Positions 8,959-18,477 of a DNA stretch of 64,000 nucleotides are shown here, piece after piece (within the stretch, counting starts at the first letter, position 1; every line of letters begins with the position of its first letter). This stretch comes from an uncultured Algibacter sp. (lineage in GTDB: Bacteria > Bacteroidota > Bacteroidia > Flavobacteriales > Flavobacteriaceae). The DNA lies in assembly GCA_937958265.1 (NCBI GenBank), contig CALGNX010000001.1, positions 186,001 through 250,000 on the forward strand, written 5' to 3'. The translations under genes and the position numbers were made by a program. A model generated the notes under the pieces. The model was given only the letters and a program-made list of their open reading frames with translations. It ran no database searches and had not been told where the DNA came from.

Positions 8959-10161
8959 TTAAGCCATAGCAACTTTAGTTTTCCCCTTATTAGATATAAT
9001 AGTTTTAAATGTATTTAAATAAATATCTGCTATTTGAGACATAGGATGTGCCGTTGCTGCTTTATAATTAGCCTTACCTAAAGCTACTCTATAGCTTGTG
9101 TTGGTTACTATGTTTTTAATAGCTTCTGCCAAACTCTCAACCGATGTTGGCTCAAAAAACTCGCCTTTATAGCCCTCATCTTGCACAAGCAAAGCTAAAT
9201 CTCCTAAATCTGGCATTACCACAGCCTTGCCATAACTTCCTGCCTGGTGTAATACCCCTGAACTTCCTGTTGTAGAGGTATACGGGAACACCACTACTGC
9301 ACTTTGGTTAAACAACATTGGCACTTCATATTCTTCCACATATCCTGTAAAACGCACTTGTGGCACATGTTTATAATCTGCTTGTACTTTAGCTAAATAC
9401 CCTGGTACATTAGGGTTATCTGTTCCTGCAATAACAACTTCCAAGTTTAACCCTGTAGATTTTCTAACCTGCGCTACGGCTTCAATCATGCCTTCTACTT
9501 TTTTATAGGTTCCAAACTTCCCAAACGTCATAATTTGCATTGGCTCTGTTGGTATATTGTAATCTGGCTCATCAGGAATTTCGAATGTACCATGTGGAAT
9601 TAATTTTATATTTTTAACATGATATTTTTTTTCTAAAATAGCCACGTATTTTTGCATTGTAACCGCAACAACATCTGCCTGAAGAATTAAACGTGTTAAG
9701 CTTGTACCAATAAAGCTATAAATTTTTTGCATAAATTTATTACTTGTAAATCCTGCACTTCCTAAATCTACTTCCTCAAGAATATTATGTAATAATACAA
9801 TGTTTGGTATTTTTTTAAGTTTGCAAACTAAAGGTAGCATTAAACCTAAGGCTGCTGCAATTTTTTTATCTCCAAACTTCATAAATTGCAAATTAAACAA
9901 AACAGCTTGTGGTTTCACTTGACTTATGGCTTTGGTAACATTCAAAATATTTTTATAACTATTAAACGTCCAACATTCTTTAATCGTAACTTTACAACCT
10001 GCTTCGCTAAATTCAACATCTTTTTCACCATTTGTAGTATCTGTTAATAATACTAACTCGGTAATGGTTTCTTTTTGCCTAAAATGTTTTACTAAATGAT
10101 AAGCGTATTCATTTAACGTTACTTTACTTGGTGGGTACGCTGTTACAATGGCTAGTTTCAT
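8959..10161 (-). CDS. GT4-type glycosyltransferase
   Basis: A 400-residue GT-B fold glycosyltransferase. The N-terminal Rossmann half starts MKLAIVTAYPPSKVTLNEYAY; the C-terminal half has IMTFGKFGTYKKVEGMIEA (nucleotide-sugar site) and VRFTGYVEEYEVPMLFNQS. Where GT4 enzymes usually have EX7E, this one has STTGSSGVLHQAGSYGKAVV, so the second Glu is Gln. The GSSGVLHQA pattern looks like its own subfamily rather than decay. The gene follows the flippase on the same strand after about 100 bases with no terminator between, and converges on the GH5-like gene with a 3-base gap. Likely a cytoplasmic step in assembling a lipid-linked saccharide. Confidence 0.82.
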   Translation of the reverse strand: MKLAIVTAYPPSKVTLNEYAYHLVKHFRQKETITELVLLTDTTNGEKDVEFSEAGCKVTIKECWTFNSYKNILNVTKAISQVKPQAVLFNLQFMKFGDKKIAAALGLMLPLVCKLKKIPNIVLLHNILEEVDLGSAGFTSNKFMQKIYSFIGTSLTRLILQADVVAVTMQKYVAILEKKYHVKNIKLIPHGTFEIPDEPDYNIPTEPMQIMTFGKFGTYKKVEGMIEAVAQVRKSTGLNLEVVIAGTDNPNVPGYLAKVQADYKHVPQVRFTGYVEEYEVPMLFNQSAVVVFPYTSTTGSSGVLHQAGSYGKAVVMPDLGDLALLVQDEGYKGEFFEPTSVESLAEAIKNIVTNTSYRVALGKANYKAATAHPMSQIADIYLNTFKTIISNKGKTKVAMA

Positions 10162-10260
10162 GGTTTATTTTATTTTTACATTTAAAGATTAATACAACTA
10201 AAATTTATAATTTATAAATGGTCTTATCGCTACTACAAACAACCAAAAGGTTACCTAAAT

Positions 10261-11511
10261 TTAAACCCTCTTGTTCTTGATTTGATCATACTTAAAAAAC
10301 ACAAGTTGTATGACCAACAATAATACCATAGCCACAATTTGCATATGTACCACATCTTCCAAACTGTCATGATAAATTATAACCAAGCCCATTTGTAACA
10401 CACCAAATATGCCTGAAATTATAACGGGTACATACTGCTCTAACGACAAGTAATAATAAGCGAAAATATTTGAGATAGCAAACATAGACGTAGCAATAGC
10501 ATATTGCCATAATAATGGTGCCATAGCTATGTAACTATTACCAAACAAAAGACTTATAATAATTTCTGGAAAGCATAAACAAACTAAAATAATTGAAATA
10601 GAAATTGCCGCTATATAACCTACATATTTAAAGAGTATTGGTGCCGTTTCCTTACCCTCTTTTTTAAGTTTAACCACTGTTGGTAATAAAAGCATTACAA
10701 ACATCCATGCAATAAAATAAACAATTCGCCCTATTAATGCCAATGAGGCATACAAACCGGCCTCATAAGAAGTAAAATAATGTTTCACTAAAAGAATATC
10801 GCTATTGTTTATAATAATTTGAGTAAGCTCATAAAAAGCAGTTATTACAAAAAAACTTTTTATTTCTTTTAAATGTGCCTTACTTAATACTAAAGCTTTT
10901 TTTGCTACAAGCGTTGGGAATTTAAAAGGTACCAAACCAAATAAAAATGATGCTAAAATACCTACCGCAATAACCACAGAAGATTTAATATCAAAAATTA
11001 AAATAAGCCCTAAGGTTATAATTAATCGACTTAACATCTCGAATTGGTACGTTATAGATAAAGATTTTAATTCGTTTTTACCTTGAAAAACACCCCGGTT
11101 TACGCTCATTAAAAAGTAAAGTGGCACACCACAACCAAAAACAATAAACATTTTAAAAGACGAGGTGTTAAATAAGCGTTGCAATTCACCTGCAAAAACT
11201 ACTATAAACAGCCCCATAATAGCACCCACCAACAAAGCGCTTTTATAAATTTTAGATATAAAACTGTTAAAGATATCCTGCTCGAAAAGCACCGAAAATT
11301 TAGCTGTAACCAATTGAAATGTCATAGCCGCAAAACTCAACACCAATAAAAAGGTTATAAGCACAGCGGCATCTGCAAATTGCGCTGGCCCTAAAACACG
11401 ACCAAGTATTAAATTATATAAATAATTACCACCATTTACAACTAGCACACTTAACATAAATATATGCTCTGGAGTTACTTTTTTTAAATTTAATATTCCT
11501 GTTATTTGCAT
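10261..11511 (-). CDS. Wzx-like oligosaccharide flippase
   Basis: A 416-residue membrane protein with about twelve hydrophobic segments and the MOP-superfamily layout of Wzx-type polysaccharide exporters: a near N-terminal YLYNLILGRVLGPAQFADAAVLI, the pair of helices around NRGVFQGKNELKSLSI, and the middle stretch INNSDILLVKHYFTSYEAGLYASL, where family members have a conserved Asp. Such proteins turn lipid-linked sugars from the cytoplasmic to the periplasmic face. It heads an operon with the GT4 gene, and its upstream region is shared with the divergent REC-GT2 gene and contains an operator copy. Confidence 0.82.
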   Translation of the reverse strand: MQITGILNLKKVTPEHIFMLSVLVVNGGNYLYNLILGRVLGPAQFADAAVLITFLLVLSFAAMTFQLVTAKFSVLFEQDIFNSFISKIYKSALLVGAIMGLFIVVFAGELQRLFNTSSFKMFIVFGCGVPLYFLMSVNRGVFQGKNELKSLSITYQFEMLSRLIITLGLILIFDIKSSVVIAVGILASFLFGLVPFKFPTLVAKKALVLSKAHLKEIKSFFVITAFYELTQIIINNSDILLVKHYFTSYEAGLYASLALIGRIVYFIAWMFVMLLLPTVVKLKKEGKETAPILFKYVGYIAAISISIILVCLCFPEIIISLLFGNSYIAMAPLLWQYAIATSMFAISNIFAYYYLSLEQYVPVIISGIFGVLQMGLVIIYHDSLEDVVHMQIVAMVLLLVIQLVFFKYDQIKNKRV

Positions 11512-11661
11512 AATCCCTTTTTTAAAATTTCAAATTATTTAATTACGCAATATTCTTTAAGTACCAAGCACTAAAATTATCTTTACCATAATAACTTAAT
11601 TTAGTAGCACTTTAGCGTCTAGTACAAATATCTATTTTTACATAGCACTATAACTATAAAT

Positions 11662-11692
11662 TTCGTCCAGATACATTTAGCTTTAGGTGAAT
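11662..11692. promoter_or_regulatory. Putative shared operator, copy B (divergent region)
   Basis: TTCGTC (11662-11667), 18 bases, then GGTGAAT (11686-11692). The left half is the perfect complement of GACGAA; the right half keeps GNNGAAT, preceded by TA and followed by G as in other copies. It lies in the 397-base region between the flippase operon and the REC-GT2 gene and could serve both. The rest of 11512-11908 is AT-rich with nothing else recognised. Confidence 0.5.
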
Positions 11693-11908
11693 GCACTAGT
11701 TTTTTTATTTAAAGTAAATTAATAATTACAAATCTATATCTATAGCTCTTAAAGTATAAATTTCGCGCGCTATAAAATTACATCTTATAAATATAACACT
11801 TAAACGCTATTATTTAAAAATACACGATGTATTTACTTATAAAAATATTACATTTACAGTAATGCTCTTTTAAAAAAATGATACAATTAACTATAAGCAC
11901 CTACAATT

Positions 11909-13048
11909 ATGATTAAAATCTTAGCCATAGATGATCAGCAACTTATTTTACTATCATTAGAAAAACATTTAACAGATTTAGGGTTTGATATTAAATGTGC
12001 AAACTCCGGAAAAGATGGTTTAAAAGTGTTCGATATTTTTAAACCTGATATTGTAATTGTAGATATTAATATGGACGGTATGTCTGGCTTAGATGTTGTA
12101 AAAAAAATTAGACTAGAAAGAAAATCTAAAACAAAAATATTAGTCCTTTCTGGTAATACCAATGAAGATACTATAATTGATGGTTTTGATTTAGGTATTG
12201 ATGATTATATGAAAAAACCTGTTTCTCTTAACGAGGTAACCGTTAGAATTAATAGAATTTTCGGACTTAAAAACATTAAATACCAGGGCAATAACAAAAA
12301 AGATCAAATGCTTCAAAAACGTTGTGTTGGTGTTGTAATACCTTGTTACAATGAAGAAGAACGTTTGCTAAGCAAAGAATTCATTGACTTTATTGACAGT
12401 AATTTAGGTTACCATTTATGCTTCGTTAACGATGGTAGCACTGATAAAACATTAGACGTTTTAAATAATTTAAAAACGGGCAGAGAAACTAATATTAGTG
12501 TTTATAATTGCAAAAAAAATGGCGGTAAAGCAGAAGCAGTTAGGCAAGGTGTTTTACATTTGGTTGAGGATCCTCAACTAGATTATATTGGATATTTAGA
12601 TGCCGATTTATCTACAGATTTTAGAGATTTTGACGATTTAGTAAAAACTATTGAAACTTCAAATTTTAAAATTGTTAGTGGTTCTAGAATGACGAGAATG
12701 GGTGCTAACATTGCCAAAGAGTCTGCACGTGCTATAATAAGTAAAACGATAAACCTTATTATAAGAACCATTCTAGGCATGTCTTTTAATGATACACAGT
12801 GCGGAGCAAAAATCATGGATAAAGATATTGTAAAACTTATGTTTAAAGATAAATTTATTACACGATGGATTTTTGATGTCGAAATTTTTATGAGAATGCG
12901 TAAACATTATGGTAAAGAGAAAGCAATTTCCTATATATGTGAACAACCTCTTAAACGTTGGGTTCATGCAGATGGCTCCAAATTATCCATGAGAGACTCT
13001 GTTCAAATTGTAGGACAACTAGGCCAAATTGCAATACATTATAGATAA
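11909..13048 (+). CDS. Response regulator fused to GT2 polyprenyl-phosphate glycosyltransferase
   Basis: 379 residues in two domains. Residues 1-120 form a CheY-like receiver: acidic pocket AIDDQ, phospho-acceptor Asp52 in IVIVDINMDGMSG, and the lysine in DDYMKKP. From about 140 there is a GT2 catalytic domain of the DPM1/ALG5 type: VVIPCYNEEERL, FVNDGSTDKT, GGKAEAVRQG, the metal-binding LDADLST, SGSRM, DTQCGAKIMD, RWIFDVEIF and the C-terminal LKRWVHADGSKLS. ALG5-like enzymes make a polyprenyl-phosphate sugar that GT-C enzymes use on the outer face. All key residues of both domains are present, so phosphorylation may directly control sugar-donor synthesis (inference). It lies divergent to the flippase and its upstream region carries an operator copy. 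Confidence 0.85.
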   Translation: MIKILAIDDQQLILLSLEKHLTDLGFDIKCANSGKDGLKVFDIFKPDIVIVDINMDGMSGLDVVKKIRLERKSKTKILVLSGNTNEDTIIDGFDLGIDDYMKKPVSLNEVTVRINRIFGLKNIKYQGNNKKDQMLQKRCVGVVIPCYNEEERLLSKEFIDFIDSNLGYHLCFVNDGSTDKTLDVLNNLKTGRETNISVYNCKKNGGKAEAVRQGVLHLVEDPQLDYIGYLDADLSTDFRDFDDLVKTIETSNFKIVSGSRMTRMGANIAKESARAIISKTINLIIRTILGMSFNDTQCGAKIMDKDIVKLMFKDKFITRWIFDVEIFMRMRKHYGKEKAISYICEQPLKRWVHADGSKLSMRDSVQIVGQLGQIAIHYR

Positions 13049-13105
13049 TATGCAATAAAACAACTACTATTTTTTTTAAAAATTTAAAAGTATAATTGAA
13101 TAGAA

Positions 13106-13387
13106 TTAAGCAGTGCGGTTTGTTTCCATACTTTCATAAATATCTTTACAACCGTAACCGATAATATCAATTTTTTTATTGTAGTATAATGCTGCTAAAA
13201 AAAGATTTTCAATTACTTTTAAACCATTTTTACCAATAGCTGTTACACCGCTAATATTAATGGTTAATGTCTTTTTATAAAGCAATAAAAAGCCCATATG
13301 CCTTTTAAATTTATCGACTGTAGTTGCATTATTAATACTACCTTCCAACAAAACCACTCCGTTATTTTCTTTAATTACTAAATCCAT
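13106..13387 (-). CDS. STAS-domain protein
   Basis: 93 residues matching the STAS fold of anti-sigma-factor antagonists: strand EENNGVVLLEGSINNATTVDKF-type opening, helix, the strand LTINISGVTAI, then helix KNGLKVIENLFLAALYY, and IDIIGYG. In SpoIIAA-like antagonists the loop reads DSSG with a phosphorylatable serine; by my alignment the equivalent here is GKNG, so the serine is missing. It may work as an adaptor and not through a phosphorylation switch. Divergent from the TPR/barrel gene, with an operator copy between them. Function inferred from fold only. Confidence 0.7.
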   Translation of the reverse strand: MDLVIKENNGVVLLEGSINNATTVDKFKRHMGFLLLYKKTLTINISGVTAIGKNGLKVIENLFLAALYYNKKIDIIGYGCKDIYESMETNRTA

Positions 13388-13532
13388 AATCTTATAAAAT
13401 TTAAATTATATTACTTTTATTTCTCAACAACTCACTTATAAATATACCTTAAAATATTTTGAATTATTCTTGGCTAATTAGTAAATCGTTCTATACAAAT
13501 ATGGCATTATATTTAACGTAATAACTTTCAAA

Positions 13533-13563
13533 TTCGTTTAATAGCGCTTTGGTATAGACGAAT
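13533..13563. promoter_or_regulatory. Putative shared operator, copy C
   Basis: TTCGTT (13533-13538), 18 bases, then GACGAAT (13557-13563), preceded by TATA. The best-preserved inverted repeat of the set. It lies between the divergent STAS and TPR/barrel genes and ends 48 bases before the ATG at 13612. Confidence 0.55.
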
Positions 13564-13611
13564 GATTGAATAGTATTGATTAACTTGCAATTACAATAAA
13601 ACAAATACAAT

Positions 13612-15672
13612 ATGCCCCAAAAAAAACGAATTATATTGCTGCTTTTATTTTTATCTGTCGCAATCCATGCTCAAGATATGCGAGATGGTTACACCTATTT
13701 AGAAACCGGTAAATATGAACAAGCAGAGGTTTTTTTCAAAAAAGTTTTAAAAAATTATCCAAATAATAAAACAGCTAGATTGTGTTACGGAAGAGCTATT
13801 GGTTTAAATAACCAACCTGAACAAGCAAACGTAATTTTTAGTAATTTACTATCCGATTATCCAACAGATTTTGAAGTAAAACTAAACTATGGCGAGTCGC
13901 TATTATGGAATAATAATTTCCTAAAAGCAAAACACTATTTTAAAAGTTTAATTGATGAAAACCCCAGAAGTTTTCCTGCATTATTAAGTTACGCCAATAC
14001 CCTTTCAAATTTAGAAGAATTTGATGAGGCCTTAAATTATGTTGATAAAGCACTAAACGTTTTACCCGGTAATGTTAACGCACTTACTTCAAAAAAATAT
14101 ATAAATTTGGGCTATGCCTATAAAAACCAGCAACTGCAAAACTTTAATGAAGCAGAGCTATTATTAAAAAACAACTTAACGCTTTTCAAAGATGATAAGG
14201 ATACTTTATTAAATTTAGCAAACCTCTATTTAATCATAGGTAAGTTTAATAACGCTGAAAATATTTATAATACCATTGCTAGTAATAAAGCCAATAAAAC
14301 ACTTGCATTAAACGGATTAGCTTTAGTAAACCACCTAAAAGGTAAAGAAAAAAATGCTTTAATTACAAGCCAAGAAGCCTACAAAACCATTTCTGAATTA
14401 ACCGATATCAATTTGATAAAGCAAACTAAAGAACGCTACATACAAGCGCTTATTTGGAATAAAAAATTTAAAGAAGCTAACATATTAATTAATGAATTAC
14501 ATGCAGCACAACCTAACACAAACTGGATTTTAGCATTACGCGCTACCCTTAATATTTATAAAAGTGATTTTAAAAAAAGTATTACAGATTACAACTATAT
14601 TTTAGAAAACGATAGCACATCGTTTGATGGTAACTTAGGAAAAGCAAATACACTAAAAGCTTTAGGCAAATACAATAAGGCTTACCAAGCTGCAGAAAAC
14701 ACTTTAAAATATTATAAAAAACAAAAGGACGTTACCAATTTTATTTCAACCTTAAACACCAATTTCACGCCGTTTTGGGAAACAAAAGCAACCTACTCTT
14801 TTGATAATGGTGATAATACAACTTTTGGCACACAAACCAAAGTAGAATTTCCAACATCAACAAAATTTAAATGGTTAGTTCAATATGGATTTAGAACCAC
14901 CAATAATAAGGTAACTAATTTTAATGCGCTGTCAAACGATTTTTCTTTAGGTTTTGGATATCAATTAATATCAAATATTACCTTTACAGGTACGGCTGGC
15001 GTAACCTCAGCAAAGGCAAATACGAATGACTACACTAAATTAGTAACTGATTTGGCGCTTCATATAAAACCTTTTAAATTACAGGTTTTAGATATTGGAT
15101 ACAAAAGTGAAATACAAAATTTTAATGCTGAATTATTAAACAGAGAAATAGTATTAAATAACATTTATGCTAATTATAATTTAAGCACTAACGTTAATTT
15201 AGGTTGGTTTACACAATATTTTTTTACATGGCAAAATGATAACAATACGAGAAACTTACTATTTACATCGCTTTACTATAATATTCTACCAAAACCAGCA
15301 TTAAAAGGAGGTTTAAACTACCAATACATTACCTTTAAAAATCAGGTACCAACTATTTATTTTAGCCCAAAACAATTTAATGCAGCCGAAATATTTATAA
15401 ACATTATTAAAAATGAAACCAATACAAAAACTAAAGCATGGTATTACGAACTTACCGGTGCAATAGGTTTACAATATATTAATGGTAATAGTAGCCAAAA
15501 CACCTACCGCATACAAAGTAAATTAGGGTATAAATTTTCTCCACGTACATTTTTAAACATTTACGGTACGCGTAGTAATATCGCTTCTGCTACTGCTGCT
15601 GGTTTTACGTTTAATGAAATTGGAATACGTTTTAAATGGTACTTAACCCATACACCTATTTTTAGAGATTAG
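13612..15672 (+). CDS. TPR / outer-membrane beta-barrel polysaccharide exporter
   Basis: 686 residues. A signal peptide (about 1-20, ending AIHAQ) precedes a TPR superhelix to about residue 370, with repeated phrases such as YLETGKYEQAEVFFKKVLKNYP, FKSLIDENPRSFPALLSYANTL and LKALGKYNKAYQAAENTLKYY. The last 310 residues are alternating polar/aromatic strands of an outer-membrane barrel, ending with an aromatic-rich strand (GIRFKWYL). The PgaA, BcsC and AlgK-AlgE exporters have the same two-part plan: periplasmic TPR guiding polymer to an outer-membrane pore. I infer that role here. An operator copy sits 48 bases upstream. Confidence 0.75.
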   Translation: MPQKKRIILLLLFLSVAIHAQDMRDGYTYLETGKYEQAEVFFKKVLKNYPNNKTARLCYGRAIGLNNQPEQANVIFSNLLSDYPTDFEVKLNYGESLLWNNNFLKAKHYFKSLIDENPRSFPALLSYANTLSNLEEFDEALNYVDKALNVLPGNVNALTSKKYINLGYAYKNQQLQNFNEAELLLKNNLTLFKDDKDTLLNLANLYLIIGKFNNAENIYNTIASNKANKTLALNGLALVNHLKGKEKNALITSQEAYKTISELTDINLIKQTKERYIQALIWNKKFKEANILINELHAAQPNTNWILALRATLNIYKSDFKKSITDYNYILENDSTSFDGNLGKANTLKALGKYNKAYQAAENTLKYYKKQKDVTNFISTLNTNFTPFWETKATYSFDNGDNTTFGTQTKVEFPTSTKFKWLVQYGFRTTNNKVTNFNALSNDFSLGFGYQLISNITFTGTAGVTSAKANTNDYTKLVTDLALHIKPFKLQVLDIGYKSEIQNFNAELLNREIVLNNIYANYNLSTNVNLGWFTQYFFTWQNDNNTRNLLFTSLYYNILPKPALKGGLNYQYITFKNQVPTIYFSPKQFNAAEIFINIIKNETNTKTKAWYYELTGAIGLQYINGNSSQNTYRIQSKLGYKFSPRTFLNIYGTRSNIASATAAGFTFNEIGIRFKWYLTHTPIFRD

Positions 15673-15769
15673 ACTTTATCCTAATAATATTTTTTTTAAA
15701 CTTATCGAGTTACTAAAAATTTACATTTGTATATGGCTATTATATTCACTAGGATTATTCAACCTAATA

Positions 15770-15803
15770 AAAAAGGCAAAAAACCTACGTTTTTTGCCTT
15801 TTT
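15770..15803. terminator. Bidirectional rho-independent terminator
   Basis: AAAAGGCAAAAAA and TTTTTTGCCTTTT form a 13-bp stem around a CCTACG loop, with A and T tracts on both sides. It sits between the convergent TPR/barrel gene and the T9SS protein gene and can serve both. Confidence 0.85.
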
Positions 15804-15835
15804 ATAGAATAGCACTTACTGCTTTTTATTTAATA

Positions 15836-18421
15836 TTAATGAATACACAATTTTAGAGTTTTATAGTTTGTGTATTTACTTTTAATACTACAAAAATAAA
15901 AACCAGTAGTTAAACCATCCAGGCCAAGAGGTATTCTGTTATGTCCTGATTTAATATTAATTTTTAATTGTTTTACTAAACTTCCAACTTTATTATAAAC
16001 TAATAATTGTGCAGTTTCTGTATTTTTTGCTGAAAAATGAATGGTTGTTTGCGAATACATAGGATTTGGTATTGCTGTTGTTTTAACTTCATTAGCTGTT
16101 AAATTTTTAGCAACCGCTAATACATTGTTTTTCGAGAAACGTAATTGTCTCAAAATCATTTTCTTAGTAACTTTTTCACCATTTTCAGATAACATGGTAA
16201 ATACTATTGATGTTACGTCTTTAACCTCTAGCGGTAAACCATTAGTTGATTTAAAATCTGAAAATAATACGTTGTAATTGGTTAAACTATCGGTTAATAC
16301 AATACTTGTTTTGTACTGCGTTTCCCAATTGTTAATACTTTCTTTAACTAACCTTATTATTAGTTTACCGGTGCCTTTAGCCTTTAATTGAAAACTGCTA
16401 TACGCTGCTAAATTTACTGGATTAAATTTTGGTGTTAAAGCTCTATAAGCTGCAATATACTCGCTTGTTGTAGCTTCTAGACTGATATTCCGCTCTACCG
16501 CATATTCATCGTCATTAAAGTCTTCATCGTTTAACGCTGTGCTATAATTAGTAACGGATGTTGTTGGCGCTGCATCATCATAACCCCATGGACCGTCTGA
16601 CATGAATAAATCGTCTGGAGTATGCACACCATCGCCAATTCTAAAGCCTATATCAAATAAGTGGCCTGTATTTATTTCTATTTTGGAAATATAATTGGGG
16701 CTTAAGCTAATACTGGATGTTATATAATCTATATCTTCCGTTTCAGCACGTCTTAATCCGCCATCAAACGTAATAGATTCTGTTCTATTTGTATTTACAA
16801 TTTCTAAATTTAATTTACCTTTTTTATAGCTTCCCGTTCTTACAAATACTGTTGGTGGTAGGGAATTATTATAGCTTATTATTGGTCTTTGTACATCTAA
16901 TAATTTTACAACCTCCTCTCCTAGTTTTACTAAATCATCTAAAGAATTAGACCAAATTTGAAAATTATAAAACCCCACACCGCTTTCATACTTATCGAGA
17001 TTCCAATGGCTTTCAATTCCAAAATTCGCACCATTATTTACTAACTTAGCCGAAAGACTTAGTACAAACTCTAAACTACCATCAATAGTGCGTATTAAGG
17101 ATTTTATAAATTGTTGATTATTAATTTCAATTGTTGATACGGCTATTAGTTCTGCGCCCAATAGTCTATCACAAATGTATTTTGTGTGCTCATAAACATC
17201 TTTGTCCGTTTTAAGTAATAATACAGATGCAACAGTCTTCTCGTTTCTAATATAATCTACAGAGTACACCGCATTAGCATTTGTAATACCTATTAAATCT
17301 TTTGGAGAGGATTCAACAACAACATCTTCTTGTATAACGCCAAGAGGCATTAAATCGGATAATTGAAATGCGTTATTCTTACCTGTATTTCTTTTTCCAT
17401 ATGTTAATGATTTAGTAAAACGCTTTGCCTTAGTGTTATCAAACTTATAGTTTGTTTGCGCTCTATTAAAGTTTCGTTTAGTTATCTGTTGTGATAGTCT
17501 ATTATTACTTTCTAATCCGCCTGCATTTGCACTAGATGAACTAAACGATTTAAGTATGGGGCAACCTGTATAACCAGAGCACGATGGATCTTCGCAATCT
17601 ACTAGGCCATCGCCATCATCATCAATACCGTTATCGCAAATTTCTTGTAATACTGGAGCGGTTGGGCAGCGCGCACCATCGTTTTGAGAACTTGAAGGGC
17701 CAAAGGCAAATAAATTAGATTCCATTACTCCACTAGCATCTAAATCTTGTACGCTTTGAATCACATATATGGTTCCTGTTTGATTTGCAGACACATAAAA
17801 TCTTCCTGATGCATCAAAATAAACCGCTCCATACGTATAATTTAAACCAGAGAGAATTGGTACTTCACCTAAATTTTTCACTTCTCCTGTTTCTGCGTTT
17901 ATTCGGTACAAAATATTTGTTTTCTTTTCTACAGCATATAATTTGTTATCTACCGCATTAAATGCCCAATCATGTATGCTAATATTTTTAGATAACTTAT
18001 GCGTCGCCTCATAGCTTACATAATTATTAGATTCTGGATTTAAATTTATAGCGTAGTATGAAGATCCGCTACCTTTTAAATAATACGTCCCATTTAATGC
18101 TACATCACCAACATAACAACCACTATCTGGTAATTCATCGATATAGAATGATGTTGTTTTAAAATTTTTACCAATTTTAACAATTGTTTTTGCTGGCGCA
18201 CTTAAAGACCCCCAAATAAAACCATCTGAGGTGTTATATGCCGCAGCATTAATATTTGCCTCGGTTATATCTGTAGCGATTTCGAATGAATTTCCGGACG
18301 CTAAATCGATGGCATAAACATCATTATGCTGAAATAAGTAAGCACTATAATCACAATTAAAAGGTACTTCTTGTGCTACTGCCTGTATCGTAAAAACGAT
18401 TAATAATATTATTTTGTTCAT
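15836..18421 (-). CDS. Secreted multi-domain protein with T9SS type A tail
   Basis: 861 residues: a signal peptide (ending AVAQ); a beta-propeller-like start of the DUF6923 type (AYLFQHNDVYAIDLASGNSF); at about 260-285 a calcium-loop-like CDNGIDDDGDGLVDCEDPSC; a long central beta-rich part with no family I recognise; and at about 770-861 a Por-type secretion tail (IPNPMYSQTTIHFSA ... GLTTGFYFCSI). The tail directs export and surface attachment by the type IX system. An operator copy lies upstream, tying it to the polysaccharide genes, so it may be a surface or matrix protein. No enzymatic motif is visible. Confidence 0.75.
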   Translation of the reverse strand: MNKIILLIVFTIQAVAQEVPFNCDYSAYLFQHNDVYAIDLASGNSFEIATDITEANINAAAYNTSDGFIWGSLSAPAKTIVKIGKNFKTTSFYIDELPDSGCYVGDVALNGTYYLKGSGSSYYAINLNPESNNYVSYEATHKLSKNISIHDWAFNAVDNKLYAVEKKTNILYRINAETGEVKNLGEVPILSGLNYTYGAVYFDASGRFYVSANQTGTIYVIQSVQDLDASGVMESNLFAFGPSSSQNDGARCPTAPVLQEICDNGIDDDGDGLVDCEDPSCSGYTGCPILKSFSSSSANAGGLESNNRLSQQITKRNFNRAQTNYKFDNTKAKRFTKSLTYGKRNTGKNNAFQLSDLMPLGVIQEDVVVESSPKDLIGITNANAVYSVDYIRNEKTVASVLLLKTDKDVYEHTKYICDRLLGAELIAVSTIEINNQQFIKSLIRTIDGSLEFVLSLSAKLVNNGANFGIESHWNLDKYESGVGFYNFQIWSNSLDDLVKLGEEVVKLLDVQRPIISYNNSLPPTVFVRTGSYKKGKLNLEIVNTNRTESITFDGGLRRAETEDIDYITSSISLSPNYISKIEINTGHLFDIGFRIGDGVHTPDDLFMSDGPWGYDDAAPTTSVTNYSTALNDEDFNDDEYAVERNISLEATTSEYIAAYRALTPKFNPVNLAAYSSFQLKAKGTGKLIIRLVKESINNWETQYKTSIVLTDSLTNYNVLFSDFKSTNGLPLEVKDVTSIVFTMLSENGEKVTKKMILRQLRFSKNNVLAVAKNLTANEVKTTAIPNPMYSQTTIHFSAKNTETAQLLVYNKVGSLVKQLKINIKSGHNRIPLGLDGLTTGFYFCSIKSKYTNYKTLKLCIH

Positions 18422-18477
18422 GATATGTTGTATTTATACCATAAAACTAGTGTAAAAGTAAATCTTAAAATGTATTT

